This document shows positions 6,923-13,738 of a DNA stretch of 18,918 bases, piece after piece. The stretch is taken from assembly GCA_016781725.1 (NCBI GenBank), contig JADDPU010000244.1, positions 1-18,918 of the forward strand, given 5' to 3'. Origin of the DNA: Rubrobacter sp. Lineage in GTDB: Bacteria; Actinomycetota; Rubrobacteria; Rubrobacterales; Rubrobacteraceae. The notes under the pieces are model-generated. The model was not told where the DNA came from. It did no database searches and was given only the letters and a program-made list of their open reading frames with translations. How positions within the stretch are numbered: position 1 is the first letter of the stretch; the number at the start of each line of letters is the position of its first letter. The translations under genes and the position numbers were made by a program.

Positions 6923-7729
6923 TTAATAGGAGACGAGCAGGCGGACGCCGACGAAGACCAGCATGACGGCGAGCACAGTCTTGAGCGGCTTGCCGGGCAG
7001 CCAGGGGGCGATGCGGCTTCCGACGAGGACGCCGGGGATGCCGCCGAGGAGGAGAGATCCGGCGAGCCCGAAGTCCACGTTGCCCTGGGTCATGTGGGCG
7101 AGCCCAACGACGAGCGAGAGCACAGTGGCGTGGGCGATGTCGGTCCCGACGACGATTGCCGGGACGAGCGGGTAGAGGAGCAGGAGGATGACGGCCATAA
7201 CGCTGCCTGAGCCGATGGAGGTCAACCCCACCAGGTAGCCTCCCATAGCGCCGAAGACTACCGTGTAAACGCGGCGCCTCCTGCTCATGCGGGACTTGCC
7301 GTCCCAGACCCCGGGCCTCGGGGTATCGGCCTCTTCCTGGTCGGGCACAAAGTAGTTGCGGTAGATCAGGGACGCCCCCACCAGAACGAGCGTCAGGGCG
7401 ATGATGTTGATCATGAGGCCCTCGAGCCGCGCGGGGTCGAAGAAGTGCTCCATCCACTCCAGGGTCGCGACCCCCAGCAACCCCGCGGGGATGCTCCCCA
7501 AACCCAGGAACAGGGCTACCTCCAGGTTCACCGAGCGCTGACGGTAGTGCTGGACCGAACCGGTCAGCTTGGTGAGGGTGGCGAAAACCATGTCGGTCCC
7601 TACCGCCGTGGCAGGGGGTACGCCCACCACCGTCACCAAAAAAGGCGTCATGAGGGAGCCACCACCCACCCCCGTTAGGCCGACCAGAAAGCCGACCAGC
7701 AGGCCGAAGAGGGTGGGGGCGACGTCCAC
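6923..7729 (-). CDS. TauE/SafE (TSUP) family membrane permease, probable sulfate or sulfite transporter
   Basis: A 268-aa polytopic protein with the duplicated TSUP signature: FLVGLTGVGGGSLMTPFL near the N-terminus and GYLVGLTSIGSGSVMAVILL in the second half, and about eight hydrophobic segments with a charged loop between the halves (about 140-165). TSUP proteins move sulfate, sulfite, sulfoacetate and related anions. It is the last gene of the sulfate assimilation operon, starting six bases after the cysC stop at a GTG. By analogy with the TSUP permease CysZ that ends the Corynebacterium cys cluster, sulfate uptake is the likely job, though sulfite export cannot be excluded. It converges on the PASTA gene with a 45-base gap and no clear terminator. 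Confidence 0.9.
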   Translation of the reverse strand: MDVAPTLFGLLVGFLVGLTGVGGGSLMTPFLVTVVGVPPATAVGTDMVFATLTKLTGSVQHYRQRSVNLEVALFLGLGSIPAGLLGVATLEWMEHFFDPARLEGLMINIIALTLVLVGASLIYRNYFVPDQEEADTPRPGVWDGKSRMSRRRRVYTVVFGAMGGYLVGLTSIGSGSVMAVILLLLYPLVPAIVVGTDIAHATVLSLVVGLAHMTQGNVDFGLAGSLLLGGIPGVLVGSRIAPWLPGKPLKTVLAVMLVFVGVRLLVSY

Positions 7730-7735
7730 TGTGCT

Positions 7736-8308
7736 CTAGGCCCGGTTGAGGGCCTCTACAGGCTCGAGGTAGCCGTACTCCTCGAGGTAGGAGACCACCC
7801 TGCGGGCGCTCTCCTGGGCCGTCTCCTCGTCCGTCTTTATGTGCAGCTCGGGGGCGACCGGCGGCTCGTAGGGGTCGGAGACGCCAGTGAACTGCGGTAT
7901 CTCCCCGCTGAAGGCCTTCTTGTAGAGGCCCTTCACGTCCCGCTCGGCGCACACCTCCAACGGGGCGTCAACGAAGATCTCGACGAAGTCCTCACCGATG
8001 TTGCGCCTGACCTGGTCGCGCACCTCCTTGAAGGGCGAGATCGCGGACACGATCACGGCCACCCCGTTGCGCGTCAAGAGGTCGGCCACGAACCCGATCC
8101 TGAGGACGTTGGTGTCGCGGTCCTCCCGCGAGAAGCCCAGGCCCTTGGAGAGGTTGGTCCTTACGATGTCCCCGTCCAGGACCTCTACCTTACCGAACCT
8201 CTGCCGGAGTTCCTTCTCCACTATCTCGGCTATGGTAGTCTTGCCCGCCCCGGAGAGCCCGGTGAACCACAAAGTGAACCCGCGGCCGACCCTCGTCCCG
8301 TACTCCAT
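7736..8308 (-). CDS. cysC: Adenylylsulfate (APS) kinase CysC
   Basis: A 190-aa single-domain kinase that phosphorylates APS with ATP to give PAPS. The P-loop GLSGAGKTT lies at 17-25, followed by the family stretches EVLDGDIVRTNLSKGLGFS (APS binding), ISPFKEVRDQVR and VDAPLEVCAERDVKGLYKKA, and the lid segment FTGVSDPYEPP. Length matches stand-alone bacterial CysC. The ATG has a good Shine-Dalgarno (AAAGGAG, eight bases upstream). It is separated from sat by an unusually AT-rich 64-base spacer and lies six bases from the permease gene. Its presence means PAPS is made, which bears on the substrate of the unusual CysH in this operon. Confidence 0.96.
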   Translation of the reverse strand: MEYGTRVGRGFTLWFTGLSGAGKTTIAEIVEKELRQRFGKVEVLDGDIVRTNLSKGLGFSREDRDTNVLRIGFVADLLTRNGVAVIVSAISPFKEVRDQVRRNIGEDFVEIFVDAPLEVCAERDVKGLYKKAFSGEIPQFTGVSDPYEPPVAPELHIKTDEETAQESARRVVSYLEEYGYLEPVEALNRA

Positions 8309-8372
8309 TGCTACAACTCCTTTATTTATTAGCTACTTGGTGTTGCTAGTTTAACGTTTTTTAACAATCTTG

Positions 8373-9569
8373 CTAATTTGTCCTTTGCCCCTTTATGAGC
8401 ACCTCGATGACCTCGGGGCGGGAGAACTCGGGCGGCGGGTACTCGCCCCGTGCGAGCATCTCGCGGACCTTCGTGCCGCTGATAAAGACGTGGTTCTCCT
8501 TGCCATGGGGGCAGGTCTTGGTGGTTGCCATCCCCTGGCACTGGAGGCAGAAGAAGGCGTGCTCGAAGAAGAGGGGGGTGAGCCCTATCTCTCCTTCCTC
8601 GAACTCGTCGAAGATGTGCTGGGCGTCGTAGTCGCCGTAGAACGGCTTGCCGCTCGAGTCCTTGCCCGGTCCGGCGTGGTCGCGGCCCACTATAAAGTGG
8701 GTGCAGCCGTAGTTCTTGCGGCAGACGGCGTGGAAGATCGCCTCGCGCGGTCCCCCGTAGCGCATCGCCGCCGGGAAGACCGCGAGCAGGGTCCTGTCCT
8801 TCGGGTAGTAGCGCTCAAGGATGGTCTCGTAGGAGCGCATCCTCACGTCCGCGGGGATGTCCTCGGATCGGGTCTCCCCCACGAGCGGGTTCAGGAGCAG
8901 GCCGTCGACTATCTCGAGGGCGCTCTTCTGGATGTACTCGTGCGAGCGGTGGACGGGGTTGCGGGTCTGGAAGCCTACTACCCGCTTCCAGCCCTTCTCG
9001 GCGAAGACCTGGCGCAGCTGGCGCGGCGTGTAGTGGTACTCGGGGAACGGCTTCGGGTTCGGGTCGTCAACTAGCAGCGTGATCTCCCCGCCAAGCAGTA
9101 CGTCCTCCTGGCGGTAGACGGCGGCCACGCCCGGGTGCTCGTCGCTGGTGGTCCCGAAGACTTCTCTGGCCTCGCGCTCCTTGTCGTAGGAGTAGCGGTC
9201 CTCGACCGCCATGGTCGCGAGCACGCGTCCGACGCCGTCGGTGAGGGCTATCTCCTCGCCCTCGGCTATACCGCCGGCCTCCTCCTCGCTCACGGAGAGC
9301 GTTATGGGCAGGCTCCAGACCAGGCCGTTAGCGAGGTGCATCGTCTCGACGACGCTATCGTAGTCCTCCTGCACCATAAAGCCCGTAAGCGGCGAGAAGA
9401 CACCGGTGGAGATCATCTCGAGGTCGGAGAGGGATCTTGGGCCAAGGGCTACCTTGTTCAAGGTCTCGGCCCTCTCCAGTAGCTCCGCGCGCCGCTCCTC
9501 GGGGGCCATGCGGTCTACGAGTTCGCCGCCGTGGGGGGCTATGGCAGTATGCTCTGTGCTGACGTTCAT
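8373..9569 (-). CDS. sat: Sulfate adenylyltransferase (ATP sulfurylase), single-subunit type
   Basis: A 398-aa enzyme that activates sulfate with ATP to form APS. The substrate motif Q201-TRNPVHRSHEY carries the QxRN and HxxH residues, and GRDHAG lies at 295-300. A likely zinc site, C341-x2-C344 with C353 and H360 (FFCLQCQG, CPHGKENH), resembles that of thermophile-type ATP sulfurylases. The family pair GTKVREML and PPPEFSRPEV is at the C-terminus. This is the Sat form, not the CysD/CysN heterodimer used by mycobacteria and corynebacteria. The ATG has a strong Shine-Dalgarno (GGAGGT, six bases upstream) and overlaps the stop of the upstream 114-aa gene as ATGA. Confidence 0.96.
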   Translation of the reverse strand: MNVSTEHTAIAPHGGELVDRMAPEERRAELLERAETLNKVALGPRSLSDLEMISTGVFSPLTGFMVQEDYDSVVETMHLANGLVWSLPITLSVSEEEAGGIAEGEEIALTDGVGRVLATMAVEDRYSYDKEREAREVFGTTSDEHPGVAAVYRQEDVLLGGEITLLVDDPNPKPFPEYHYTPRQLRQVFAEKGWKRVVGFQTRNPVHRSHEYIQKSALEIVDGLLLNPLVGETRSEDIPADVRMRSYETILERYYPKDRTLLAVFPAAMRYGGPREAIFHAVCRKNYGCTHFIVGRDHAGPGKDSSGKPFYGDYDAQHIFDEFEEGEIGLTPLFFEHAFFCLQCQGMATTKTCPHGKENHVFISGTKVREMLARGEYPPPEFSRPEVIEVLIKGQRTN

Positions 9570-9910
9570 CTGTCTACCTCCGCGAGATTAGTCTGCGTTT
9601 GTGATGCCGGAAGCCTGCGCGACACGCGGCCGGCGAGGCCGGCCGCGCAGTGGTCCCAGGGACGCTCGCCGACCACCCAGAGCCTGAGCTCGCCGGCGTA
9701 ACCGCGCGCTATCTCCTGAAAGCGGCCGCGTCCCATGCCGGCCTCCTCGAGCCCCTCACCCCACTTATCCCAAAAGAGACCCGAGACGAAGGCCGCGTCG
9801 CTTATAACGCGGGCCCCCTCCTCGGGAGAGTGCTCGAGTAGGGTGCGGATCTCGGCCCGGAGCCGTGTCGGCTCCTCGGGCAGGGTGAGTGTCTTTTGCG
9901 CGTCTTCCAA
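9566..9910 (-). CDS. Conserved-position hypothetical protein, 114 aa, inside the sulfate operon
   Basis: I do not recognise a family. The protein is soluble, rather acidic at the N-terminus and rich in Trp and Arg towards the C-terminus (FWDKWGEGLEEAG, LRLWVVGERPWDHC). It has one cysteine and no signal peptide, membrane segment or metal-binding cluster. The TTG start follows directly on the stop of the FrhB-like gene, and the stop overlaps the sat start as ATGA. It is therefore locked into the operon on both sides, which argues that it is a real gene expressed with its neighbours. It could be a small partner of the redox enzymes or of Sat; neither is shown. Confidence 0.75.
   Translation of the reverse strand: MEDAQKTLTLPEEPTRLRAEIRTLLEHSPEEGARVISDAAFVSGLFWDKWGEGLEEAGMGRGRFQEIARGYAGELRLWVVGERPWDHCAAGLAGRVSRRLPASQTQTNLAEVDR
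9625..9647. repeat. Strong GC hairpin (10-bp arms, 3-base loop) near the 3' end of the 114-aa gene
   Basis: CGCGGCCGGC, GAG, GCCGGCCGCG: a perfect dyad in coding sequence, 56 bases before the sat start codon. No T-tract follows, so it is not a classic terminator. In the operon mRNA it separates the redox genes from sat, cysC and the permease and could affect decay or processing. It may be only a by-product of high GC. Confidence 0.5.
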
Positions 9911-11107
9911 TCAGTACCTTACTGCTTCGTGCTCGACCGGGGCACGGTCCGTCCCGGCGTAGTCGTTCAGGTGATCCTCGTAGTCTATGAACATGGGAGC
10001 GTCGGGGTCGAAGGCCCGCTTGAGGCTGTTAAAGGCCACCCTCTTGTCCAAGCCGTCAAGCTTATCCAAAGCCTGCGGTTTGTCAAGGGGACGGAGCTCC
10101 AGGCCTTCGCGGACGCTCTCGAAGGCGGCTAGGCCCTCCTCGCTGCGGATCAGGACGCTCGAGTAGCCGTCGGCGCTCCCGACGCTCCCGACGGAGATGT
10201 CCGCCGCGTGCCCCATAAAGTCAGCGCACTCGTCGCAACCCTTGAGGGCCGCGCCGTGGAAGTCCCTGATGGGCTCCTCGAAGATGGACTCGCCCTCGAG
10301 GTCCTGCACGATCATCTTGCCCCGGATGATGTCGACCCTGCCTACGTCGTCGAGGTCGACCCCCCTCTTGTCCCGGATCTCCTCTAGCATCAGCTTCTCG
10401 TAGTTGAAGCTCTTGGTGCAGAGGAGGGCTATGGTCAGGGTGATGGCCTCGACCTTCGAGGTGCCCCAGGTCCAGGGCCTGGCCTGCATGGCCTTGATGC
10501 CCTCGATCTCGCACGGCGTCCCGACCACCGCGATGCGCGGGTTCGGCGGCAGGTCGTAGCCCTTGAAGTCAACGTGCCCGAGCGCGAGCGTCTGGTTGTA
10601 GAAGCTCCCGGCGCACTCGCGCACCTCTTCCGGCGTCCTCGCCAAGAACGCCTCGCCCTTCCAGCGCTCGGTGGCGCTCTCCCGCGCCAGGAGCGCCCCG
10701 TCGATCTCGCCGGCTTCGAGGAGCGAGATCAAGAGCGCGCTCACGAACCCGCCGTCCTGCACGCCTTCTATCTTCTGCCTGACGCGGGCCGTGTAGCTCT
10801 CCTCGACCCGGCCGATGCCCTCGATGCTGCCGTGGCCGTTGCCGGTGATCTTCCAGGTCGACTCGTACTGCAACCCGCCGCGCGGACAGAAGTCCCAGCA
10901 AAGCGAGCAGCCGGTGCACATCTTGACTAGCTGGGGCAGGTCGTCCTCGCCGATGCCGATGGAGTCCGTCGGGCAGGCAGCCACGCACACGCCGCACTGC
11001 ACGCAGCGATCGGCGTCGATAACTGCCTTCTCAAGATCCCAGAACCAGACCTTGCCCGGGGCCTCGTCGATGTCGTTCATCATGTCCCTGATGTCGAAGC
11101 CCGCCAC
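9911..11107 (-). CDS. FrhB/FpoF-like F420H2 dehydrogenase-type iron-sulfur flavoprotein (candidate electron donor to sulfite reductase)
   Basis: A 398-aa protein with an N-terminal two-cluster ferredoxin domain, C35-x2-C38-x2-C41-x3-C45-P and C64-x2-C67-x2-C70-x3-C74-P, then FrhB N- and C-terminal domains. Markers are GGFVSALLISLLEAGEIDG (119-137), VVGTPCEIEGIKAM (194-207), LLCTKSFNYEKL, RGKMIV, C291-x2-C294 (KGCDECADF) and ADISVGSVGSADGYSSV. This order matches FpoF/FqoF and the N-terminal half of methanogen Fsr, which oxidise F420H2 through FAD and pass electrons to 4Fe-4S clusters. The family also contains non-F420 members (for example chlorophyll-pathway reductases), so cofactor use is inferred. 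The GTG start shares a base with the sulfite reductase stop (TAGTG), implying coupled translation. Role proposed: reducing the sulfite reductase. Confidence 0.9.
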   Translation of the reverse strand: MAGFDIRDMMNDIDEAPGKVWFWDLEKAVIDADRCVQCGVCVAACPTDSIGIGEDDLPQLVKMCTGCSLCWDFCPRGGLQYESTWKITGNGHGSIEGIGRVEESYTARVRQKIEGVQDGGFVSALLISLLEAGEIDGALLARESATERWKGEAFLARTPEEVRECAGSFYNQTLALGHVDFKGYDLPPNPRIAVVGTPCEIEGIKAMQARPWTWGTSKVEAITLTIALLCTKSFNYEKLMLEEIRDKRGVDLDDVGRVDIIRGKMIVQDLEGESIFEEPIRDFHGAALKGCDECADFMGHAADISVGSVGSADGYSSVLIRSEEGLAAFESVREGLELRPLDKPQALDKLDGLDKRVAFNSLKRAFDPDAPMFIDYEDHLNDYAGTDRAPVEHEAVRY

Positions 11108-12759
11108 TACGAGACCACCCCGCTCTCTACCGGCTTGCGCAAGATTTGCCTGAGCTCCCCGTTCTTCTTGCGCCGCGCCCACTCGTGGAAGCGCTCCCCG
11201 TCCCGCCGCTCCTCCTCGAAGCGCTCGAAGACGGCGACGAGCGCGTCGGGCACCTCGTCGGTAGGCCTAGCACCCTCGACCCAGTCGATAAACGCCGCGT
11301 CCTTGCCCAAAGAGCCGCCCAAGCCTATGTCCACGCCCTCGACGATGGCGCTCCTCGTCTTCGCCGTCTCGCCGCGGAACCCGATGTCCCCGATCTGGGG
11401 CTGGGCGCACGAGGCCGAGCACCCCGAGAAGTGCATCCTAACTGCCTCCTGCCCCACCTCCCCGACCCGGCGGTCCATCTCCCTGGCCCACTCCACGGCC
11501 CTGACCTTGGTCTCGACGATCCCGAAGCGGCAGAACTCGCTCCCGGTGCAGGCGACCACCCCGCGCTCGAAGGCCCCGGGGTTCGGGGAGTACCGTTTCA
11601 ACAGCGGCTCCGCGAGGAGGTCGTCGACGCGGCCTTCGGGGACGCCGGTTATGACCAAATTCTGGTCGGTAGCGAGCCGAACCTCGGCCCCGTACTCTTC
11701 GGCGAGCCTCCCCGCCTCCTCGAACTGCTCCCCGCTCATCCTCCCGACGGGGACGTTGAGGCCTACGTAGTAGAGGGCGGTTCGCGAAGCGCCCCTATCC
11801 TTCTGCGAATGGACACCCACGTGGTCGCCGCGGTAGCGCTTGGTGAGGTCCTCGCCGGCGGGCGTGAGGAAGACCGAGACCCGCTTTTGCAGCTCCTCGC
11901 GGAACGCCTCGGGCCCTAGCTCCTGGACCAGGTAGCGCATCCGGTTGGTCCAGCGGTTCTCCCGGTTGCCGAGCTCGCCGAAGACCTGGGCTATGCCGCG
12001 CGTGATCTCGACCGCCTCCTCGGGACGAACGAAGACGTCTATGTCCGAAGCCATCCGCGGGCCGTCGGAGAGCCCGCCGCCCACGCGCAAGTTGAAGCCT
12101 AGCGTGCCGTCTTCGAGGCGGGCAGGGAGCATCCCGACGTCGTTGATCTCCGCCTGCGCGCAGTCTTCGAGGCAGCCCGTGACGCTCATCTTGAACTTCC
12201 GCGGCAGGTTTGCGTACTCGCGGTTGCCCGTGAAGTACGCGCTTATCGCCTGCGCCACGGGGTAGGCGTCTATGACCTCGTCGTGGCCTAAGCCCGAGAC
12301 CGGGCAACAGAGCACGTTGCGGGCGGAGTCGCCGCAGGCCTGCACGGTGGTGATGCCAGCCTCCTCGAGCCGATCCCAGATCTCGGGCACGTCCCGCATC
12401 CGGATCCAGTGCATCTGAACGTCCTGGCGGGTGGTGAGGTCGAGAAAGTTGTTGCCGAAGTGAGGGTTCGGTATCGGCCCGCGCGCAAAGTCCGTCGCTA
12501 TCCTGCCGACGACCTTGGCCTGATGCGGCGTCAGGACCCCGCCAGGTACCTTCACCCGCATCATGAACGCGTCCCCGCCCTGCTTCTGCGGGTAGATGCC
12601 GACCCACTTGAGCCGCTCGACCTCGCCGGGGACCGCGTCCATCGCGGCCAGGTCCTTCGAGTAGGTCTCTATTATGGCCTGGCGCACCTCGAGGGGGTGG
12701 CGCTCTAGCTTGATCTTCTCTACTTTGTTGAGGGTCTGGCCCTCTCTTAGGAACTTCAA
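11107..12759 (-). CDS. sir: Ferredoxin-type assimilatory sulfite reductase (siroheme, 4Fe-4S), NirA/Sir family
   Basis: A 550-aa enzyme for the six-electron reduction of sulfite to sulfide. It has the duplicated nitrite/sulfite reductase fold: MMRVKVPGG near 66-74, TRQDVQMHWI, ACGDSARNVLCCPVSG, then RVSGEQF and VATDQNLVITG in the second half. Siroheme/4Fe-4S ligands are C404-x5-C410 (CTGSEFC) and C447-x3-C451 (CSASC). Y56 (GIYPQ) and C142 (ACGD) align with the residues forming the Tyr-Cys cross-link beside siroheme in M. tuberculosis sulfite reductase, favouring sulfite over nitrite; that alignment is from memory. No flavodoxin or NADPH domain is present, so it needs an outside donor, most simply the coupled FrhB-like protein. 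The TTG start lies two bases after the cysH stop; no better start is visible. Confidence 0.94.
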   Translation of the reverse strand: MKFLREGQTLNKVEKIKLERHPLEVRQAIIETYSKDLAAMDAVPGEVERLKWVGIYPQKQGGDAFMMRVKVPGGVLTPHQAKVVGRIATDFARGPIPNPHFGNNFLDLTTRQDVQMHWIRMRDVPEIWDRLEEAGITTVQACGDSARNVLCCPVSGLGHDEVIDAYPVAQAISAYFTGNREYANLPRKFKMSVTGCLEDCAQAEINDVGMLPARLEDGTLGFNLRVGGGLSDGPRMASDIDVFVRPEEAVEITRGIAQVFGELGNRENRWTNRMRYLVQELGPEAFREELQKRVSVFLTPAGEDLTKRYRGDHVGVHSQKDRGASRTALYYVGLNVPVGRMSGEQFEEAGRLAEEYGAEVRLATDQNLVITGVPEGRVDDLLAEPLLKRYSPNPGAFERGVVACTGSEFCRFGIVETKVRAVEWAREMDRRVGEVGQEAVRMHFSGCSASCAQPQIGDIGFRGETAKTRSAIVEGVDIGLGGSLGKDAAFIDWVEGARPTDEVPDALVAVFERFEEERRDGERFHEWARRKKNGELRQILRKPVESGVVS

Positions 12760-12761
12760 GG

Positions 12762-13520
12762 TCAGAAGCTGGTCGGTTCGGCCTTGCCGTTCGCCCAGTG
12801 GATGCCGCACTCGGTTTTGTCCAACCCCGACCAGCGCCCGGCCCTTGGGTCCTCGTCGTGGTGGACCGGCCGGGTCTGCGGCTCGCAGCCGATGCTCTTG
12901 TAGCCCTGGTGCAAGAGCGGGTTGACCGGCACGTCGTGCTTCTCGACGTAGGCCCACACCTGCTCGTCCGTCCACGAGGCGAGAGGAGCTATCTTGGCGG
13001 CCCCGTAGCGGTCCTCCCAGGCCACGATCCTGGTGCCGGCCCTCTGGGGCGTCTGAACCCGCCGGATGCCGGTCATCCACGCGTCGTAGCGCTCAAGAGC
13101 CCTCTGGAGAGGCTCTATCTTGCGGATCTGGCAGCAGAGGTTGGGGGTGCAGGTGCGCATCTGCTCGCCGTAGCGCTCGACCTGCTCCTCGACGGTGAGC
13201 GCGGGCCGCAAGACCTCGACCGGCAGCTTGTAGCGGCGCATGACCTCCTCGCGGAACTCGGCGGTCTCCTTGAAGATAAAGCCAGTGTCGATGGTGAGGA
13301 CCGTAACGTCCTTGGTGACCTTGGAGATCATGTCGAGGAGAGCCATCCCCTCGCCACCCCCGAACGAAGCCGAGAGCGCGAGCCCGTCCCCGTAGGTGTC
13401 AACCGCCCACTCTATTATATCCCTGGGGTCGGCCCCCTCCAGGTGCTCACTCGCCCGCCCGAGCTGCTCGGGACCGGGTAATATCGTTTTATTACGCTGC
13501 GAACGCAGGGCTTCGGGCAT
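12762..13520 (-). CDS. cysH: CysH: adenylyl-/phosphoadenylyl-sulfate reductase with an altered Fe-S cysteine motif
   Basis: A 252-aa thioredoxin-dependent reductase releasing sulfite from APS or PAPS. The nucleotide-binding SASFGGGEGMALLDM lies at 50-64, and the catalytic ECGIH has C238. APS reductases carry CC-x~80-CxxC holding a 4Fe-4S cluster. Here C129-C130 and C212 are present, but the last position is glutamine (GCEPQTRP, Q215, codon CAG). Either the cluster has a non-cysteine fourth ligand or it is labile or lost. True PAPS reductases lack all four, so this looks intermediate. It is the first gene of the operon; the ATG has GGAGGAG just upstream. A full promoter and a 130-base leader precede it. 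Confidence 0.94.
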   Translation of the reverse strand: MPEALRSQRNKTILPGPEQLGRASEHLEGADPRDIIEWAVDTYGDGLALSASFGGGEGMALLDMISKVTKDVTVLTIDTGFIFKETAEFREEVMRRYKLPVEVLRPALTVEEQVERYGEQMRTCTPNLCCQIRKIEPLQRALERYDAWMTGIRRVQTPQRAGTRIVAWEDRYGAAKIAPLASWTDEQVWAYVEKHDVPVNPLLHQGYKSIGCEPQTRPVHHDEDPRAGRWSGLDKTECGIHWANGKAEPTSF

Positions 13521-13562
13521 CGCGCTCCTCCGATGAGATCTTTGACTACGAAAGGGGATGGA

Positions 13563-13649
13563 TCAGGCGCGCACGCTACATCGAGCGCCCGTACAGGGGA
13601 CCCGAGAGATCGGCCCCGCCGCTTTACCCCGCGTGCCTTGCAACTCCAT
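13563..13649 (-). CDS. Possible leaderless 28-codon leader peptide with two cysteines upstream of cysH
   Basis: An ORF starts at an ATG (13649-13647) seven bases after the -10 box of the cysH promoter, so its ATG would be at or next to the transcript's 5' end. It encodes 28 residues ending in PCTGARCSVRA and stops 42 bases before cysH. Mycobacterial cysteine-assimilation operons use leaderless, cysteine-rich short ORFs as cysteine-responsive attenuators. This one has two Cys codons (TGT, residues 19 and 24) but no polycysteine run. Short ORFs are common in GC-rich DNA, so the call is tentative. Confidence 0.35.
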   Translation of the reverse strand: MELQGTRGKAAGPISRVPCTGARCSVRA

Positions 13650-13656
13650 GTGCCGG

Positions 13657-13685
13657 ATACTAAGCGCCGAACACCAATACGTCAA
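13657..13685 (-). promoter_or_regulatory. Sigma-70-type promoter for the sulfate assimilation operon
   Basis: On the minus strand, TTGACG (-35, 13685-13680), a 17-base spacer and TAGTAT (-10, 13662-13657) match consensus at 5/6 and 4/6. Transcription would start near 13650 and run through a 130-base leader into cysH. This is among the best promoter matches in the window, and the genes from cysH to the permease have no other gap large enough for a strong promoter. Confidence 0.65.
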
Positions 13686-13686
13686 C

Positions 13687-13710
13687 AAAAATCCGATAAC
13701 TTTTATCGGA
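13687..13710 (-). terminator. Hairpin plus T-tract after the MFS gene (or operator abutting the cysH promoter)
   Basis: Read on the minus strand, TCCGATAA, AAG, TTATCGGA form a perfect 8-bp stem followed by five Ts, 28 bases after the MFS stop codon. This is the form of a Rho-independent terminator, though the stem is weak for this genome. The dyad ends six bases before the cysH -35 box, so it may also be, or instead be, a binding site for an activator of the sulfate operon. Confidence 0.55.
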
Positions 13711-13738
13711 ATTACAGAAATTTCCTCCGATCGCGCGT

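Noticed and set aside
8309..8372. AT-rich spacer between sat and cysC as an internal promoter or horizontally acquired scar
   Set aside because: It is clearly richer in A and T than its surroundings and has short repeats of a TTGCTA kind, but no acceptable -35/-10 pair or mobile-element end was found.
11108..11182. Longer N-terminus for the FrhB-like protein (start at 11182)
   Set aside because: It would overlap the well-conserved sulfite reductase C-terminus by 75 bases; the GTG at 11107 sits in a TAGTG overlap and begins just before the conserved ferredoxin domain.
13521..13656. SAM or other known riboswitch in the cysH leader
   Set aside because: No recognisable SAM-I/II or SAM-IV core was found by eye; only short, weak GC stems are present. 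A covariance-model search would settle it.
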